Assembly: GCA_947628695.1 (NCBI GenBank)
Contig: CANRAV010000001.1
Coordinates: forward strand, 124,001-188,000
Length of the DNA stretch: 64,000 bases
Direction of reading: 5' to 3'
DNA from: an uncultured Clostridia bacterium
GTDB lineage: Bacteria; Bacillota; Clostridia; Oscillospirales; CAG-382
Under the pieces are notes generated by a model. The model was not told the DNA's origin, did not search any database, and worked only from the letters and a program-made list of their open reading frames with translations. Position numbers and translations under genes: made by a program. Positions 1 to 8,281 of the stretch are shown piece after piece (position 1 is the stretch's first letter; every line of letters begins with the position of its first letter).

Positions 1-674
1 GAGCGCCCTATCCAGTTGCGCTCTGCGGTCTTCACGCGCTCTATATAATCGACGGTGTCAAGGTCGTCGATAAGCCTGTCTGCGTATTCCGTAATCTTAA
101 GCATCCACTGGCTTTTCGCCTTGTGAACCACGTCGGCACCGCATCTTTCGCACTTGCCGCCGACGACCTCCTCGTTTGCAAGCACAACCTTGCAGGAGGT
201 GCACCAGTTCACGTTCATTTCCTTCTTGTAGGCAAGTCCCTTTTTGAAAAGCTGAAGGAATATCCACTGCGTCCACTTGTAGTACTTCTCGTCTGTGGTG
301 TTTATCTCCCTGTCCCAGTCGAAGGAAAGCCCAAGCGCCTTAAGCTGCGCCTTGAAGCGCTTTACGTTGTTTTCGGTAACGGTGCGCGGGTGCATCTTGT
401 TTTTGATGGCGTAGTTCTCCGTCGGCAGGCCGAAGGCGTCCCAGCCCATGGGGAAAAGCACGTTCCAGCCCTGCATGCGGCGCTTCCTTGCCACAATGTC
501 AAGCGCGGTGTAGGGGCGCGGATGCCCCACGTGCAACCCTGCGCCGGAGGGGTAGGGGAACTCCACCAACGCGTAGTACTTCGGCTTGCTTTTGTCGTTC
601 ACTGCGGCAAAGGCCTTCTCCGCGTCCCAGCGGTCCTGCCACTTTTTTTCTATTTCCTTGTGCGAATACTTCAT
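1..674 (-). CDS. leuS: Leucyl-tRNA synthetase, N-terminal part (runs off window)
   Basis: Cytoplasmic class I synthetase that charges tRNA-Leu. About 224 residues are visible from an ATG at 674. The HIGH-type ATP motif reads HVGH at residues 48-51, preceded by [10 protein letters not shown] zinc-ribbon set of cysteines lies at 158, 161, 175 and 178. The editing domain, KMSKS loop and anticodon domain lie beyond the window edge, so the gene is incomplete here and not broken. An AAAGGAC ribosome site lies 7 bases upstream of the start. It is the last visible gene of a long minus-strand run and follows rsfS by 19 bases, a common Firmicute arrangement. Confidence 0.97.
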   Translation of the reverse strand, partial: MKYSHKEIEKKWQDRWDAEKAFAAVNDKSKPKYYALVEFPYPSGAGLHVGHPRPYTALDIVARKRRMQGWNVLFPMGWDAFGLPTENYAIKNKMHPRTVTENNVKRFKAQLKALGLSFDWDREINTTDEKYYKWTQWIFLQLFKKGLAYKKEMNVNWCTSCKVVLANEEVVGGKCERCGADVVHKAKSQWMLKITEYADRLIDDLDTVDYIERVKTAERNWIGR

Positions 675-693
675 TTGCTTTGTCCTTTCGCTT

Positions 694-1059
694 TTATTTT
701 ATGTCCTCTTCCGCCGCTGTCTGCGCGCCGTCCCAAAGCTTCTCAAGCTTGTAAAACTCCCTTGCGGTTTTGGTGAAAACGTGCAGGACGACAGAGTGAT
801 AATCCAAAAGAATCCAGTCTCCGCGGCCCTCTATGTGCCCGCAGTCGTAGCCCGCTTCCTTAAGCTTAAACTCCGCCTCGTCGGCAAGCGTGCGAACGTG
901 GGTGGAGGAGGTGCCCGTTGCTATCACAAAATAGTCCGCAAGCACGGTCTGGTCGCCGACGGAAAGAATGTTCACGTCAAGCCCCTTTTTGCTTTCCATC
1001 GCCTCTGCGGCAATCCTTGCAATCTCCGCCGCAACGGCCTTTTCCTGTTTTTCTACCAT
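694..1059 (-). CDS. rsfS: Ribosomal silencing factor RsfS (Iojap/YbeB)
   Basis: 121 residues, the usual length for the RsfS/Iojap (DUF143) family. Family members bind uL14 on the 50S subunit and block subunit joining under nutrient limitation. The conserved core is clear: [18 protein letters not shown] near residues 40-57, then [14 protein letters not shown] and VVLHVFT. The start ATG has AAAGGAC about 7 bases upstream. It sits between an LCP-family gene and leuS, the classic nadD-yqeK-lytR-rsfS-leuS order, which supports the call. Confidence 0.96.
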   Translation of the reverse strand: MVEKQEKAVAAEIARIAAEAMESKKGLDVNILSVGDQTVLADYFVIATGTSSTHVRTLADEAEFKLKEAGYDCGHIEGRGDWILLDYHSVVLHVFTKTAREFYKLEKLWDGAQTAAEEDIK

Positions 1060-1084
1060 TTTCTTCGTCCTTTCTTTGTCTGTA

Positions 1085-2176
1085 TCAGTCGGCGTATACG
1101 GGTATGGTAAGCCCCTCGTTTAAAACGGAAGAAAGCTTAACCCCGTCCGTGTCGGTGTACCCGCCGCCGAGGTGCGAAAAATCCTCCGCCTTAAGCGCCG
1201 ACACGTCCACATGTGCAAATCCCTTGTCCAGTATAACGGCAAGCTTTTCGCAAAACGCGCCGTAATAGCTGCCGCTTCCGACCGTCACACCGTCACCCGG
1301 AAGGGTGTACATGACGATGTCGTCCTTCTTTGCGACGCATAAGCAGGTGACAAGGCGCGTTATCTCCTCCGCGTCAAGGTCGGTCTTTACGTAGTGCGCA
1401 AGCACGTTTGCAACCCCTGCCGCAGTGGCGGCGGAAAAGCCGCAAAGCCTGTCTATCATGGCGGCCGCGTAAAGCTTCTGCGCGTTTATGCGCCCGATGT
1501 CCGCCTGCGGGTAGCCCTGCCTGTATCGCAGGAACTGAGAGGCAGTCCTGCCGTCAAGGTGCTGCAGCCCCTTTTTAAGGTGCAGCTCTATGGCACGGTC
1601 GCCGTCCGAATAGTCTATGTCGGCCGGGACGTCGAGCGTCACACCGCCAAGCGCGTCTGTAAGCGGCTCTATGGCCGCACTGTCCAGAAACACGTAGTTT
1701 TCAAGCTTTACGCCAAAGTCGTTTTGTATCTTCGCCATAAGGCTTTTAATGCCCGCTTCAAGCGGGTCGTCGGCACCGCTGTTTGCGGCGATGTTCCGAT
1801 ACCGCGGAAGCAGCGAATTTATCCTCCCCGCGTATTCCCCATCCTTAACATAGGTGTCTCTCGGTATCTGCAGGGTGGAAATGCTGTTTTTGCCGTAGTC
1901 GAAGTACACGCAGATGACGGCGTCGGTGCGGTTGCTGTCAAAGTCCTTGCCAAGTATAAGCACGCCCTTGCCGTTTTCCGCCTTCCCTGCGTCTTCTGTG
2001 GGGGAAGAGCTCCCGAACGCCTCGTATATATACTCCTCGCCTTCTCCGCCCCTGTCGCCGTATCCCTTACGGTACGTGGCCGAGGCAAGCGCAAGCGAGG
2101 AAGCAAGCAGCGCAAAGACGGTAAGCACCGTCAAAACGCGCGCTTTATTGCTTATTCCCCCCGTTAATATCTTCAC
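1085..2176 (-). CDS. LytR-CpsA-Psr (LCP) family protein
   Basis: Membrane-anchored, extracytoplasmic LCP protein. The family transfers undecaprenyl-linked glycopolymers such as teichoic acid or capsule onto peptidoglycan. An N-terminal membrane segment (about residues 12-35) is followed by the LCP core: ILGKDFDSNRTDAVICVYFD around 76-95, then TLQIPRDTYV and the later FLRYRQGYPQADIGR with conserved Arg and Asp. I prefer a GTG start at 2176, because AAAGGAG lies about 10 bases upstream. A TTG two codons earlier is also possible. The 5' end overlaps the end of nadD-yqeK by about 32 bases, so the two are probably translationally coupled. Which polymer it handles is not visible. Confidence 0.93.
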   Translation of the reverse strand: MKILTGGISNKARVLTVLTVFALLASSLALASATYRKGYGDRGGEGEEYIYEAFGSSSPTEDAGKAENGKGVLILGKDFDSNRTDAVICVYFDYGKNSISTLQIPRDTYVKDGEYAGRINSLLPRYRNIAANSGADDPLEAGIKSLMAKIQNDFGVKLENYVFLDSAAIEPLTDALGGVTLDVPADIDYSDGDRAIELHLKKGLQHLDGRTASQFLRYRQGYPQADIGRINAQKLYAAAMIDRLCGFSAATAAGVANVLAHYVKTDLDAEEITRLVTCLCVAKKDDIVMYTLPGDGVTVGSGSYYGAFCEKLAVILDKGFAHVDVSALKAEDFSHLGGGYTDTDGVKLSSVLNEGLTIPVYAD

Positions 2177-3377
2177 AAGCAAGACTCTCCTTTATAAAAG
2201 TTCTTGCTTCAAGTGTATGCGGGTGGACCGTCTTACATTCCTCGCGAAGCACCTTTATGCTTTCGTCAAGTGCAAAAAGCAGCGTGCGGTCAAGCGCGCT
2301 TTTTTTGTCTTCCGCAAGCAGGCGGAAATACTCCTTCCTCACGGAAATGCACATCTCGTCCGTCCTGCCGAAGTCTATAAAGTCGGCAAGGTAGAGGATC
2401 TTTGCAAGCGGCTTCATATTTGCAGCCGCCGTCGTGTGCGTAAGTATCGCCTCCGCCGCCTCCGGCAGATGGAAGCGCTTTTCGGCAACGGCGGCGCCTG
2501 TAACGGCGTGCTGAAGCTTAAAGTTCTTTTCCGTTATCTCGTCAAATACAACGCCGTATTCCTCGGCCGTGCGGTGCTGCGCCGCTTCGTCTTGCTCCTT
2601 CGTGCAGTCGTGCAGAAGTGCCGCAGCGCTAACCAGCCGCTTGTCAAGCTGCGGCGCGTGGTTCTTTGCCAAAAGCAAGGCCGCCTTTTCCACCCCGAAG
2701 GTGTGGAACAGCCGCTTGTTTGACAGCAGCCGTATGTATTTCAGTATCTCCGCAGTCGGTATCTCGGCACACATATCTTTGTACAACCCCCTGCTTTTTA
2801 TATACTCCTCCACCTCCGCGCATACCGTGCCGCCAAGCGGCGCGCCCTCTCTTACTGCGCGTCTGACGTCCGTCGACGAAAGCGGAAAGCTTTCCATCCT
2901 CAAAGCGCGTATGTCCGCGTTGTATTTTTCCCGAAGCCGCAAAGCCTCCGGAAGAAGCGGCGTGTCGCCCCTGACAGCCGCAAAGATAACAAAGTTCTCA
3001 AGCAAATACCTGTACTCGCGCCATTTTTCTATTATCAAAAGGTTGTCCTGCCCCATTATAAGGCAAATCTTTTCGCCCGGGTTCTCCGTCTGTAGGTGCT
3101 TCACCGTGCGGAAGGTGTAGCTTGTCCCGCCCTGTTTAAGCTCGAAGTCCGAAACAAAGGTGTCTTTAAGCCCGCCGAAGCACAGCCTTGCCATCGCCAG
3201 CCTGTCTTCGGCAGGGGCGCAGCCCTCGCTCCTCGTCTTGTGCGGCGGCATAAAGCAGGGCATTACAATAAGCCTTGCGCCCGGATTCTCCGCCAAAAAA
3301 CAGCGCGCCACCTCCGCATGCGCCCTGTGCGGCGGGTCAAAGGTGCCGCCGTAAAGCCCCAAAAGTCTTTCCGCCAT
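2145..3377 (-). CDS. nadD-yqeK: Fused NaMN adenylyltransferase (NadD) and YqeK HD phosphohydrolase
   Basis: A 410-residue protein joining two enzymes that are usually separate neighbours. Residues 1 to about 200 are NadD: the nucleotidyltransferase motif GLYGGTFDPPHRAH is at 7-20, and SSTDVRR occurs near 168. NadD makes nicotinic acid adenine dinucleotide for NAD synthesis. Residues about 205-395 are YqeK-like, an HD-domain symmetrical Ap4A hydrolase family: HTFGVEKAA supplies the first His, LLHDCTKE the HD pair, and ILYLADFID a later Asp. There is no stop or frameshift between the halves. yhbY lies 10 bases upstream and the LCP gene overlaps the 3' end. Confidence 0.94.
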   Translation of the reverse strand: MAERLLGLYGGTFDPPHRAHAEVARCFLAENPGARLIVMPCFMPPHKTRSEGCAPAEDRLAMARLCFGGLKDTFVSDFELKQGGTSYTFRTVKHLQTENPGEKICLIMGQDNLLIIEKWREYRYLLENFVIFAAVRGDTPLLPEALRLREKYNADIRALRMESFPLSSTDVRRAVREGAPLGGTVCAEVEEYIKSRGLYKDMCAEIPTAEILKYIRLLSNKRLFHTFGVEKAALLLAKNHAPQLDKRLVSAAALLHDCTKEQDEAAQHRTAEEYGVVFDEITEKNFKLQHAVTGAAVAEKRFHLPEAAEAILTHTTAAANMKPLAKILYLADFIDFGRTDEMCISVRKEYFRLLAEDKKSALDRTLLFALDESIKVLREECKTVHPHTLEARTFIKESLACEDINGGNKQ

Positions 3378-3387
3378 AGCTCTTGCC

Positions 3388-3681
3388 TCAGACGGGAAGA
3401 AAAATCTTCTTGTTTTCCGCGCTTTCGCGGTACAAAACGACCTTCCGCCCTATCACCTGCACCGCCTCACAGCCGAGGGCACGCGTAAGCTCCTTCATGC
3501 ACTCCGACGGGGTGAGTGGGGCAGTCTCCAGCACGGAAAGCTTAACAATCTCCCGCGCCTCCAAGGCGTCGCTTACGGTCTTTACAAGCGCCTCGGTTAT
3601 CCCGTTTTTGCCTATCTGCATTATCGTCTCCGTCTTGTTTGCAAGCGAGCGCAGAAACGCCCTTTGTTTTGTACTTATCAT
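3388..3681 (-). CDS. yhbY: YhbY family CRM-domain RNA-binding protein
   Basis: 97 residues counted from the ATG of MISTKQRAFLRSLAN. This is the single CRM domain associated with late 50S assembly. The family motif is IGKNGITEALVKTVSDALEAREIVKL at about 24-49, with the GxxG-type loop in IGKNG. A start 24 bases further upstream is open, but the ATG at 3681 overlaps the stop of the preceding gene as ATGA and is the likely one. It sits immediately before nadD-yqeK, the normal Firmicute position. Confidence 0.94.
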   Translation of the reverse strand: MISTKQRAFLRSLANKTETIMQIGKNGITEALVKTVSDALEAREIVKLSVLETAPLTPSECMKELTRALGCEAVQVIGRKVVLYRESAENKKIFLPV

Positions 3682-4064
3682 TTTTTGCCCGCACAGCCGG
3701 CACAAGTCCCGAAGTATCCGTGCATATCCAGGTAAAGCCTGCCGTCCCTTTCTTTAAAACCAAGCTCCTTTGCGGTGTCGGCGTCGTCCTCCTCAAAGTA
3801 GGCGTCCGTTCCTGCCGTCCTTTCCGTAAACTCAAGGCAGGTTCTGCCTGCGATGATAAGCGCGTCCCTGTCCTTGTCACGCTCTATGTTCCTAAGCGCT
3901 ATTATCCTTCCGCCGCCCTTTATAAGCTTAAAAAGGCATATGCCGCAAAGCCTTTCGTCAACGTAAATAAAATAGCAAAGCGCGTTTTCCTCCGCCTTAA
4001 TCCCGCAGCGTTCGCAAAGGGACTTTATCTTTTCGGCGTCCATCTCCGGCGAAACTCTTATCAT
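3678..4064 (-). CDS. Small protein, possible GNAT-type acetyltransferase fold
   Basis: 128 residues, starting at an ATG that overlaps the rluB stop by 4 bases and ending in a 4-base overlap with yhbY, so it is firmly inside the operon. The pattern IRVSPEMD...YFIYVDERLCGICLFK...ALIIAGRTCLEFTERTAG...AKELGFKERDG resembles the later strands and alpha-4 helix of GNAT acetyltransferases. I do not see a clear acetyl-CoA pyrophosphate loop (Q/RxxGxG/A). The C-terminus ends in a TCAGC cysteine pair that could bind a metal. I do not recognise a specific function; the fold is an inference. Confidence 0.6.
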   Translation of the reverse strand: MIRVSPEMDAEKIKSLCERCGIKAEENALCYFIYVDERLCGICLFKLIKGGGRIIALRNIERDKDRDALIIAGRTCLEFTERTAGTDAYFEEDDADTAKELGFKERDGRLYLDMHGYFGTCAGCAGKK

Positions 4065-4795
4065 TTCCCGTTTTCCCCCTTCTTTACTGCGGCAAAAAGC
4101 GCTTCCCGCTCCTTGTCCGTAAGCCTGCGGCAGCCGCCGACGGGCAGGTCCCTCACCGTAAGCGGGCCTATCGCCACGCGCTTCAGCTGCATAACCGAAA
4201 GGCCGCAAGCCTCGCACATGCGGCGTATCTGGCGGTTCTTCCCCTCCGTAAGCACAAAGCGAAGCGTGCTTGCGTTTTCGCCCCTGCTTACTATGGACAC
4301 CTCCGCGGGGGCTATTCTCTCACCGTCAAGCTCTGTCATAGAGCGAAGCCTGTCGGCCTCGCTGCCCATTACCTCGCCGCGCACATTTACAAGATAGGTC
4401 TTTTTCAGGTGATATGAAGGGTGCATAAGCTTGTTGGCAAGGGAGCCGTCGTTTGTGCAGAGGAGAAGCCCCTCGCTGTCCTTGTCAAGCCTGCCCACGG
4501 GGTAAACCCGCTCCCCTTCCGGGAGGAGGTCCTTTACCGTCGCCCTGCCGAACTCGTCGCTCATTGTAGTGACAACGCCCTGCGGCTTGTTTACAAGGTA
4601 GTAAAGCAGCCTCCGCTTCGGAGCGACAAGTCTTCCCCTGTATACGACGCGGTCCTTCCCGGGGAAGACCCCGTCGCCGACCGAGGCCCTGACCCCGTTG
4701 ACGGTGACAAGCCCCGCCTCTATCTCCTTTTCGGCAGCCCTGCGCGACATAAGCCCGCAGTCCGCCATGTATTTGTGCAGCCTTATCTTTTTCAT
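4061..4795 (-). CDS. rluB: RsuA/RluB family rRNA pseudouridine synthase
   Basis: 244 residues. An N-terminal S4 RNA-binding domain (RLHKYMADCGLMSRRAAEK, about 4-22) precedes the pseudouridine synthase domain. The catalytic aspartate lies in GRLDKDSEGLLLCTNDG, and LVNKPQGVVTT, EGKNRQIRRM and LKRVAIGPL are the other family signatures. Such enzymes modify one uridine in 23S (RluB) or 16S (RsuA) rRNA. The scpA-scpB-ytfJ-dacF-rluB neighbourhood of Firmicutes points to RluB, but the exact site cannot be read from sequence. The 3' end overlaps the next gene by 4 bases. Confidence 0.93.
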   Translation of the reverse strand: MKKIRLHKYMADCGLMSRRAAEKEIEAGLVTVNGVRASVGDGVFPGKDRVVYRGRLVAPKRRLLYYLVNKPQGVVTTMSDEFGRATVKDLLPEGERVYPVGRLDKDSEGLLLCTNDGSLANKLMHPSYHLKKTYLVNVRGEVMGSEADRLRSMTELDGERIAPAEVSIVSRGENASTLRFVLTEGKNRQIRRMCEACGLSVMQLKRVAIGPLTVRDLPVGGCRRLTDKEREALFAAVKKGENGK

Positions 4796-4809
4796 CTTAA
4801 AAAATCACT

Positions 4810-5934
4810 TTACCTCGCCGCGACCGCGCCGCAGGCGTAAAGCGGTATTTCCTTTATAAGCGTTCCGTTTTCGTATATTTTAAGCGTCGACACCGCGTCT
4901 CCCGCCGCCACGGGTGCAGCCGCCGACTCCGTGGAGAAAATCCTTTCTATCCGGCTGTCCGTGGGGGTGCAAAGGCGAACGCTCTTTTCCCCGCACGCGG
5001 TTACAGAGCACTTCTCACCGCCCGCAACCGGCACTGCGGCCTTTTCCCCGGCCGTGTACACCGTCACCGTGCGGAAGGCCGAAAAGCCGTAGTCAAGCAT
5101 GGCCGCGTGGTCATGCCAGTCGTTCCTGTCGTTAAGCGTCACCGCTATAAGCGTCATCTCGCCGCGTCTTGCGGCCGTAACAAGGCACCTGCCCGCCGCA
5201 ATGGTGTAGCCCGTCTTCACGCCGATAAGCCCCTCGTAGCTTCTAAGCAGCCTGTTGTGGTTGACGAGGTAGCGCGGCAAGTGCCCCTCCCCCTCAAGGC
5301 GCGCAGAGACTGTGGAAACCGCCTCTTCGAAGCCGTCAAGGCTGAGGGCGTAGGCCGTTATCGCCGCAAGCTCCTCCGCCGTGGTGTAGTGCCCCTCGGC
5401 GCTAAGCCCGTGCGGGTTGGCAAAATGCGTATTCTTTAGCCCCAGCTCCGCCGCCTTGCGGTTCATAAGCGCCACAAAGGCCTCCGTACTGCCCGCAACC
5501 GCGTGTGCAAGCGCTATCGCCGCGTCATTGCCGGACTCCAAAAGCAAACAGTAGATAAGCTCCCTTTGAGTAAAGCGCTCACCCTTCGCAAGGTATACGG
5601 ACGAGCCCTCTACGTTAAGCGCCTCCTCCGGCACCGTCGAGACGGCGTCCGGGCAGCCGTATTCAAGCGCAACTGCGGCGGTCATTATCTTTGTGGTGCT
5701 CGCCATGGGAAGCGGCGTTTTGCCGTTCTCGGCGTAAAGCACCCGGCCGCCCTCCGCGTCGTAAAGCACCGCAGCGGCCGCAGAGGTGTCAACCCCGCCC
5801 TTCCCGGCGTAGGCGCTTTCCGCCTCGTATCTTCCCGCAGTAAGCGGCACCCTCCCGCGCACGCAGCCCGCCAAAAGCAATGCCGCAAGCGCTATGGCAA
5901 GAAGCCTTAATACAGTGTGTTTCCGTTTCAACAC
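4810..5934 (-). CDS. D-alanyl-D-alanine carboxypeptidase (penicillin-binding protein, DacF type)
   Basis: 374-residue S11-family serine peptidase that trims the terminal D-Ala from peptidoglycan stem peptides outside the membrane. The three active-site motifs are present: SxxK in MASTTKIMTAA (about 78-88), SGN in LLESGNDAAIALA and KTG in GVKTGYTIAAGRC. The N-terminus is a lipoprotein-like signal with the lipobox LLAGC at about 20-24, so it may be lipid-anchored. The start is GTG or the TTG one codon later. The ribosome site GGGGTGA overlaps one arm of a 7-base-pair hairpin (5941-5963), which could damp translation. A C-terminal beta domain follows the catalytic domain. Confidence 0.95.
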   Translation of the reverse strand: MLKRKHTVLRLLAIALAALLLAGCVRGRVPLTAGRYEAESAYAGKGGVDTSAAAAVLYDAEGGRVLYAENGKTPLPMASTTKIMTAAVALEYGCPDAVSTVPEEALNVEGSSVYLAKGERFTQRELIYCLLLESGNDAAIALAHAVAGSTEAFVALMNRKAAELGLKNTHFANPHGLSAEGHYTTAEELAAITAYALSLDGFEEAVSTVSARLEGEGHLPRYLVNHNRLLRSYEGLIGVKTGYTIAAGRCLVTAARRGEMTLIAVTLNDRNDWHDHAAMLDYGFSAFRTVTVYTAGEKAAVPVAGGEKCSVTACGEKSVRLCTPTDSRIERIFSTESAAAPVAAGDAVSTLKIYENGTLIKEIPLYACGAVAAR

Positions 5935-5972
5935 GCGTCACCCCGCAAAAATATATTGCGGGGAAGGCGTTT

Positions 5973-6392
5973 TTATTCTTCTTCTTCCGCCTTGGCTTTC
6001 CTCTTGTTCTTTATTCTTTCTATGATGCCGGGCACCTTGTCCACAAGCGTGTTTATACCGTCAACCGCCTGTGAAACGGGGCTTACGCCCGCCGTAGGGT
6101 CGTTTAAGTTTACCACCCGCACGTCCGTGCCGTTTACGATGATAAAGCCCATAGGCGTTACGGAAATGCCCGCGCCGTTGCCGCCGACAAAGCCCGTCTT
6201 CCCGTCCTCGTCCTTCTTCTTGCCTATGTCCGAACCGCCCGCGCCGTAGCCGACGCTTATCTTCGAGAAGGGAAGCACGACCACCTCGTCGTTTAAACGT
6301 ATCGGCTCGCCAATTGCGGTGTTGGAGTCCGCCGCCGCGCGTATCTTTTGTAAAGCTTCGTCTATTTGCCGGTTAAGAGAGGATTCGTTCAT
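5973..6392 (-). CDS. ytfJ: GerW/YtfJ family sporulation protein
   Basis: 139 residues from the ATG of MNESSLNRQIDEALQKI. A start ten codons upstream is open but would lie deeper inside the preceding gene. The family signature is ADSNTAIGEPIRLNDEVVVLPFSKISVGYG with the Gly-rich AGGSDIG and VGGNGAGISVTPMGFI. B. subtilis YtfJ/GerW is a forespore protein needed for normal germination. It follows DUF2953, scpB and scpA, the standard Clostridia and Bacilli order, and overlaps DUF2953 by 20 bases. It supports a spore-forming host. Confidence 0.94.
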   Translation of the reverse strand: MNESSLNRQIDEALQKIRAAADSNTAIGEPIRLNDEVVVLPFSKISVGYGAGGSDIGKKKDEDGKTGFVGGNGAGISVTPMGFIIVNGTDVRVVNLNDPTAGVSPVSQAVDGINTLVDKVPGIIERIKNKRKAKAEEEE

Positions 6393-7011
6393 CTTCTTTT
6401 CCGCCTTTCCCGTTTTTCGCATTTTTCTTGAATCTGCCTATGTATTTTACGCCCGCCGCAAGGCAAGCAAGCGCTTGCCAAACGCGAAGCGAAAAGCCAA
6501 TGTCCACAGCCGCATAGGTTCTGTCCGCGTAAAAATCCGGCCTGTACTCTGTAAACACCTCCGCCTTCTTAAAGGGCGGCGTCTTTAAAGACAGCGCAAG
6601 GCTGTGCAGCGCAGCCGCTGCCCCGGAGAGCGCGCCGTAAACAACGGCCGTCTTCGCCGGGTCGTCCGTCCCCACCGAGATTTTAAGGACGTATTTTTCA
6701 AGCCTTATATACCTTTTAAACTTCCCGCAAAGGTCAAAAACGGCGTCCTTTATGACGGAAACGCCTTCCCTGACACTCTCGGCGCTTGCCTTCTTCGCGC
6801 GCTTTTCGCCCTTTGCCCCTTCGTGCCCCTTCTTCGCCTGTTTGTGTCCCTCTGCGGAAAGGCCGCCAAGCGGCACGGAAAGCTTAAAAAACAGCACCCG
6901 TATGCAAAGCATGGGTCCGTCGCCGTAGTAGGAAAAGTAAAGCCTTATGCGTATAAGAGATATAAGCAAAAGCAGCGCAAGCAGTGCCGAAATGACGTAA
7001 AGCGCGGTCAT
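6373..7011 (-). CDS. DUF2953 domain-containing membrane protein
   Basis: 212 residues. One N-terminal membrane helix (about 3-25) is followed by a soluble part rich in beta strands. In the middle, residues about 60-85 form a Lys-rich stretch (KQAKKGHEGAKGEKRAKKAS). LRVWQALACLAAGVKYIGRFKK marks the C-terminal part seen in DUF2953 proteins. The gene starts in a 4-base overlap with scpB and precedes ytfJ; B. subtilis YtfI holds the same position. Its role is unknown, and the neighbourhood suggests a link to sporulation or the envelope. Confidence 0.85.
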   Translation of the reverse strand: MTALYVISALLALLLLISLIRIRLYFSYYGDGPMLCIRVLFFKLSVPLGGLSAEGHKQAKKGHEGAKGEKRAKKASAESVREGVSVIKDAVFDLCGKFKRYIRLEKYVLKISVGTDDPAKTAVVYGALSGAAAALHSLALSLKTPPFKKAEVFTEYRPDFYADRTYAAVDIGFSLRVWQALACLAAGVKYIGRFKKNAKNGKGGKEDERILS

Positions 7012-7547
7012 TGCGGCGTCTCCTCTGCTGCCGTTTCCTCCGGAAGCGGCAGCTCCGCCTTAGGCAAATCCGCAAGGGAGGCAAGCCCAAAGCAGCGCAA
7101 AAACGCGTCCGTGGTGCCGAAAAGCACGGGTCTGCCCGGTGCGTCAAGCTGCCCCTTCTCGCAGATAAGCCCCTTGTCCGCAAGGCTTGCCACGATGTAC
7201 GACGAGTCTATCCCGCGCACCTGCTCTATAAAAGAGCGCGTGACCGGCTGGTTGTAAGCGATTATCGCAAGCACCTCCAAGGTCGCCTTGGAAAGCGGAG
7301 GCGCCTTCTTAAGCTCCAGCGCGCGCTTTACAAGCTCGCCTGCCTCCGGCTTTGTGCAAAGCTGGTACCCGTCCTCTATTTGTATAAGCTGTATTCCGCT
7401 GTCGTCGCCTTCAAGCTTCTTTCCCAAATCCTCGGCTGCGGCACGAAGAGCCTCCTCCGTCTCGCCGGTAAGCTCCTTAAGCCGCTCCACCGTTATGGGC
7501 GCGCCGACGGCGAAAAGCATGGCCTCTATGGCAGATTGTAAGGTCAC
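7008..7547 (-). CDS. scpB: Segregation and condensation protein B
   Basis: 179 residues from a GTG at 7547 that overlaps the scpA stop as GTGA. An in-frame ATG 135 bases upstream lies inside scpA and encodes a non-family leader, so it was rejected. The winged-helix pair is recognisable: SAIEAMLFAVGAPITVERLKEL near the start and SKATLEVLAIIAYNQPVTRSFIEQVRGIDSSY in the second domain. ScpB dimers bind the kleisin ScpA and help condense and segregate the chromosome with SMC. The C-terminal 20 residues are Glu/Ala-rich and probably unstructured. Confidence 0.96.
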   Translation of the reverse strand: MTLQSAIEAMLFAVGAPITVERLKELTGETEEALRAAAEDLGKKLEGDDSGIQLIQIEDGYQLCTKPEAGELVKRALELKKAPPLSKATLEVLAIIAYNQPVTRSFIEQVRGIDSSYIVASLADKGLICEKGQLDAPGRPVLFGTTDAFLRCFGLASLADLPKAELPLPEETAAEETPQ

Positions 7548-8275
7548 TTCGAACCCTCCGTGTGTGTTTTGGAAAGCAGCAGGAACAAATAACCTCGCTG
7601 CTTTTTGACGTCTATCCTGCCGGATTTCACAAGCTCCAAAAGGGCAAGGAAGACGGCGACAATCTCGCCTCTCCCGCGGCACTCTTCAAAAAGCTGCATA
7701 AACTCCGTCTGCTCGCCCTCGCGTTCCTTGCGGTATATAAAGCGTATAATAAAGACTATCTTCTCGTTTACGGTGTAGAACCTTTCGTTCTCCAGCTTTT
7801 CGAAAAGCTCTACCGGTCCCTCCGGCCTTGCCGCCCTGCGGATGCGTATGCGCTCGAAGGCCTCCGCAAGCAGGGAAACCGCGTGCTCCCGCGTGTAGAT
7901 GCCGTCGCCCTCGTCGGGCTGCTTCGTAAAGCGGTCGTAGTACGTCTCGCTCTGCAGCTTCAAAAAGGCGGCAAGCTCCTTTGCACGGCGGTATTCGAGA
8001 AGGCTGTCTACAAGCCCCTTCCGTGGGTCTTCCTCCTCCGCCTTCGCCGGCAGCAGCATCTTCGACTTGATAAGCATAAGCTCCGCCGCCATGCGTATAA
8101 AATCGCTTGTTACCTCCATGTTGAGGGCGCGCATGCTTTCGATGTACTCCATGTACTGGTCGGCAATCTCGGCAATCGGTATGTCGAAGATGTCTATTTT
8201 GTTCTTCGTTATCAGCGCAAGCAGCAGGTCAAGCGGCCCCTCGTAGTGGGGGATTTTTAAACTTAAAGCCTCCAT
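7544..8275 (-). CDS. scpA: Segregation and condensation protein A (kleisin)
   Basis: 243 residues, typical of ScpA, the kleisin that bridges the SMC heads. Signatures are HYEGPLDLLLALITKNKIDIFDIPIAEIADQY at about 9-40, the middle helix SDFIRMAAELMLIKSKMLLP, and a C-terminal winged helix (VAVFLALLELVKSGRIDVKKQRGYLFLLL) that contacts the SMC head. It begins 6 bases after the M50 protease gene and overlaps scpB by 4 bases, so the three are surely co-transcribed. Confidence 0.96.
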   Translation of the reverse strand: MEALSLKIPHYEGPLDLLLALITKNKIDIFDIPIAEIADQYMEYIESMRALNMEVTSDFIRMAAELMLIKSKMLLPAKAEEEDPRKGLVDSLLEYRRAKELAAFLKLQSETYYDRFTKQPDEGDGIYTREHAVSLLAEAFERIRIRRAARPEGPVELFEKLENERFYTVNEKIVFIIRFIYRKEREGEQTEFMQLFEECRGRGEIVAVFLALLELVKSGRIDVKKQRGYLFLLLSKTHTEGSK

Positions 8276-8281
8276 AAAGCG

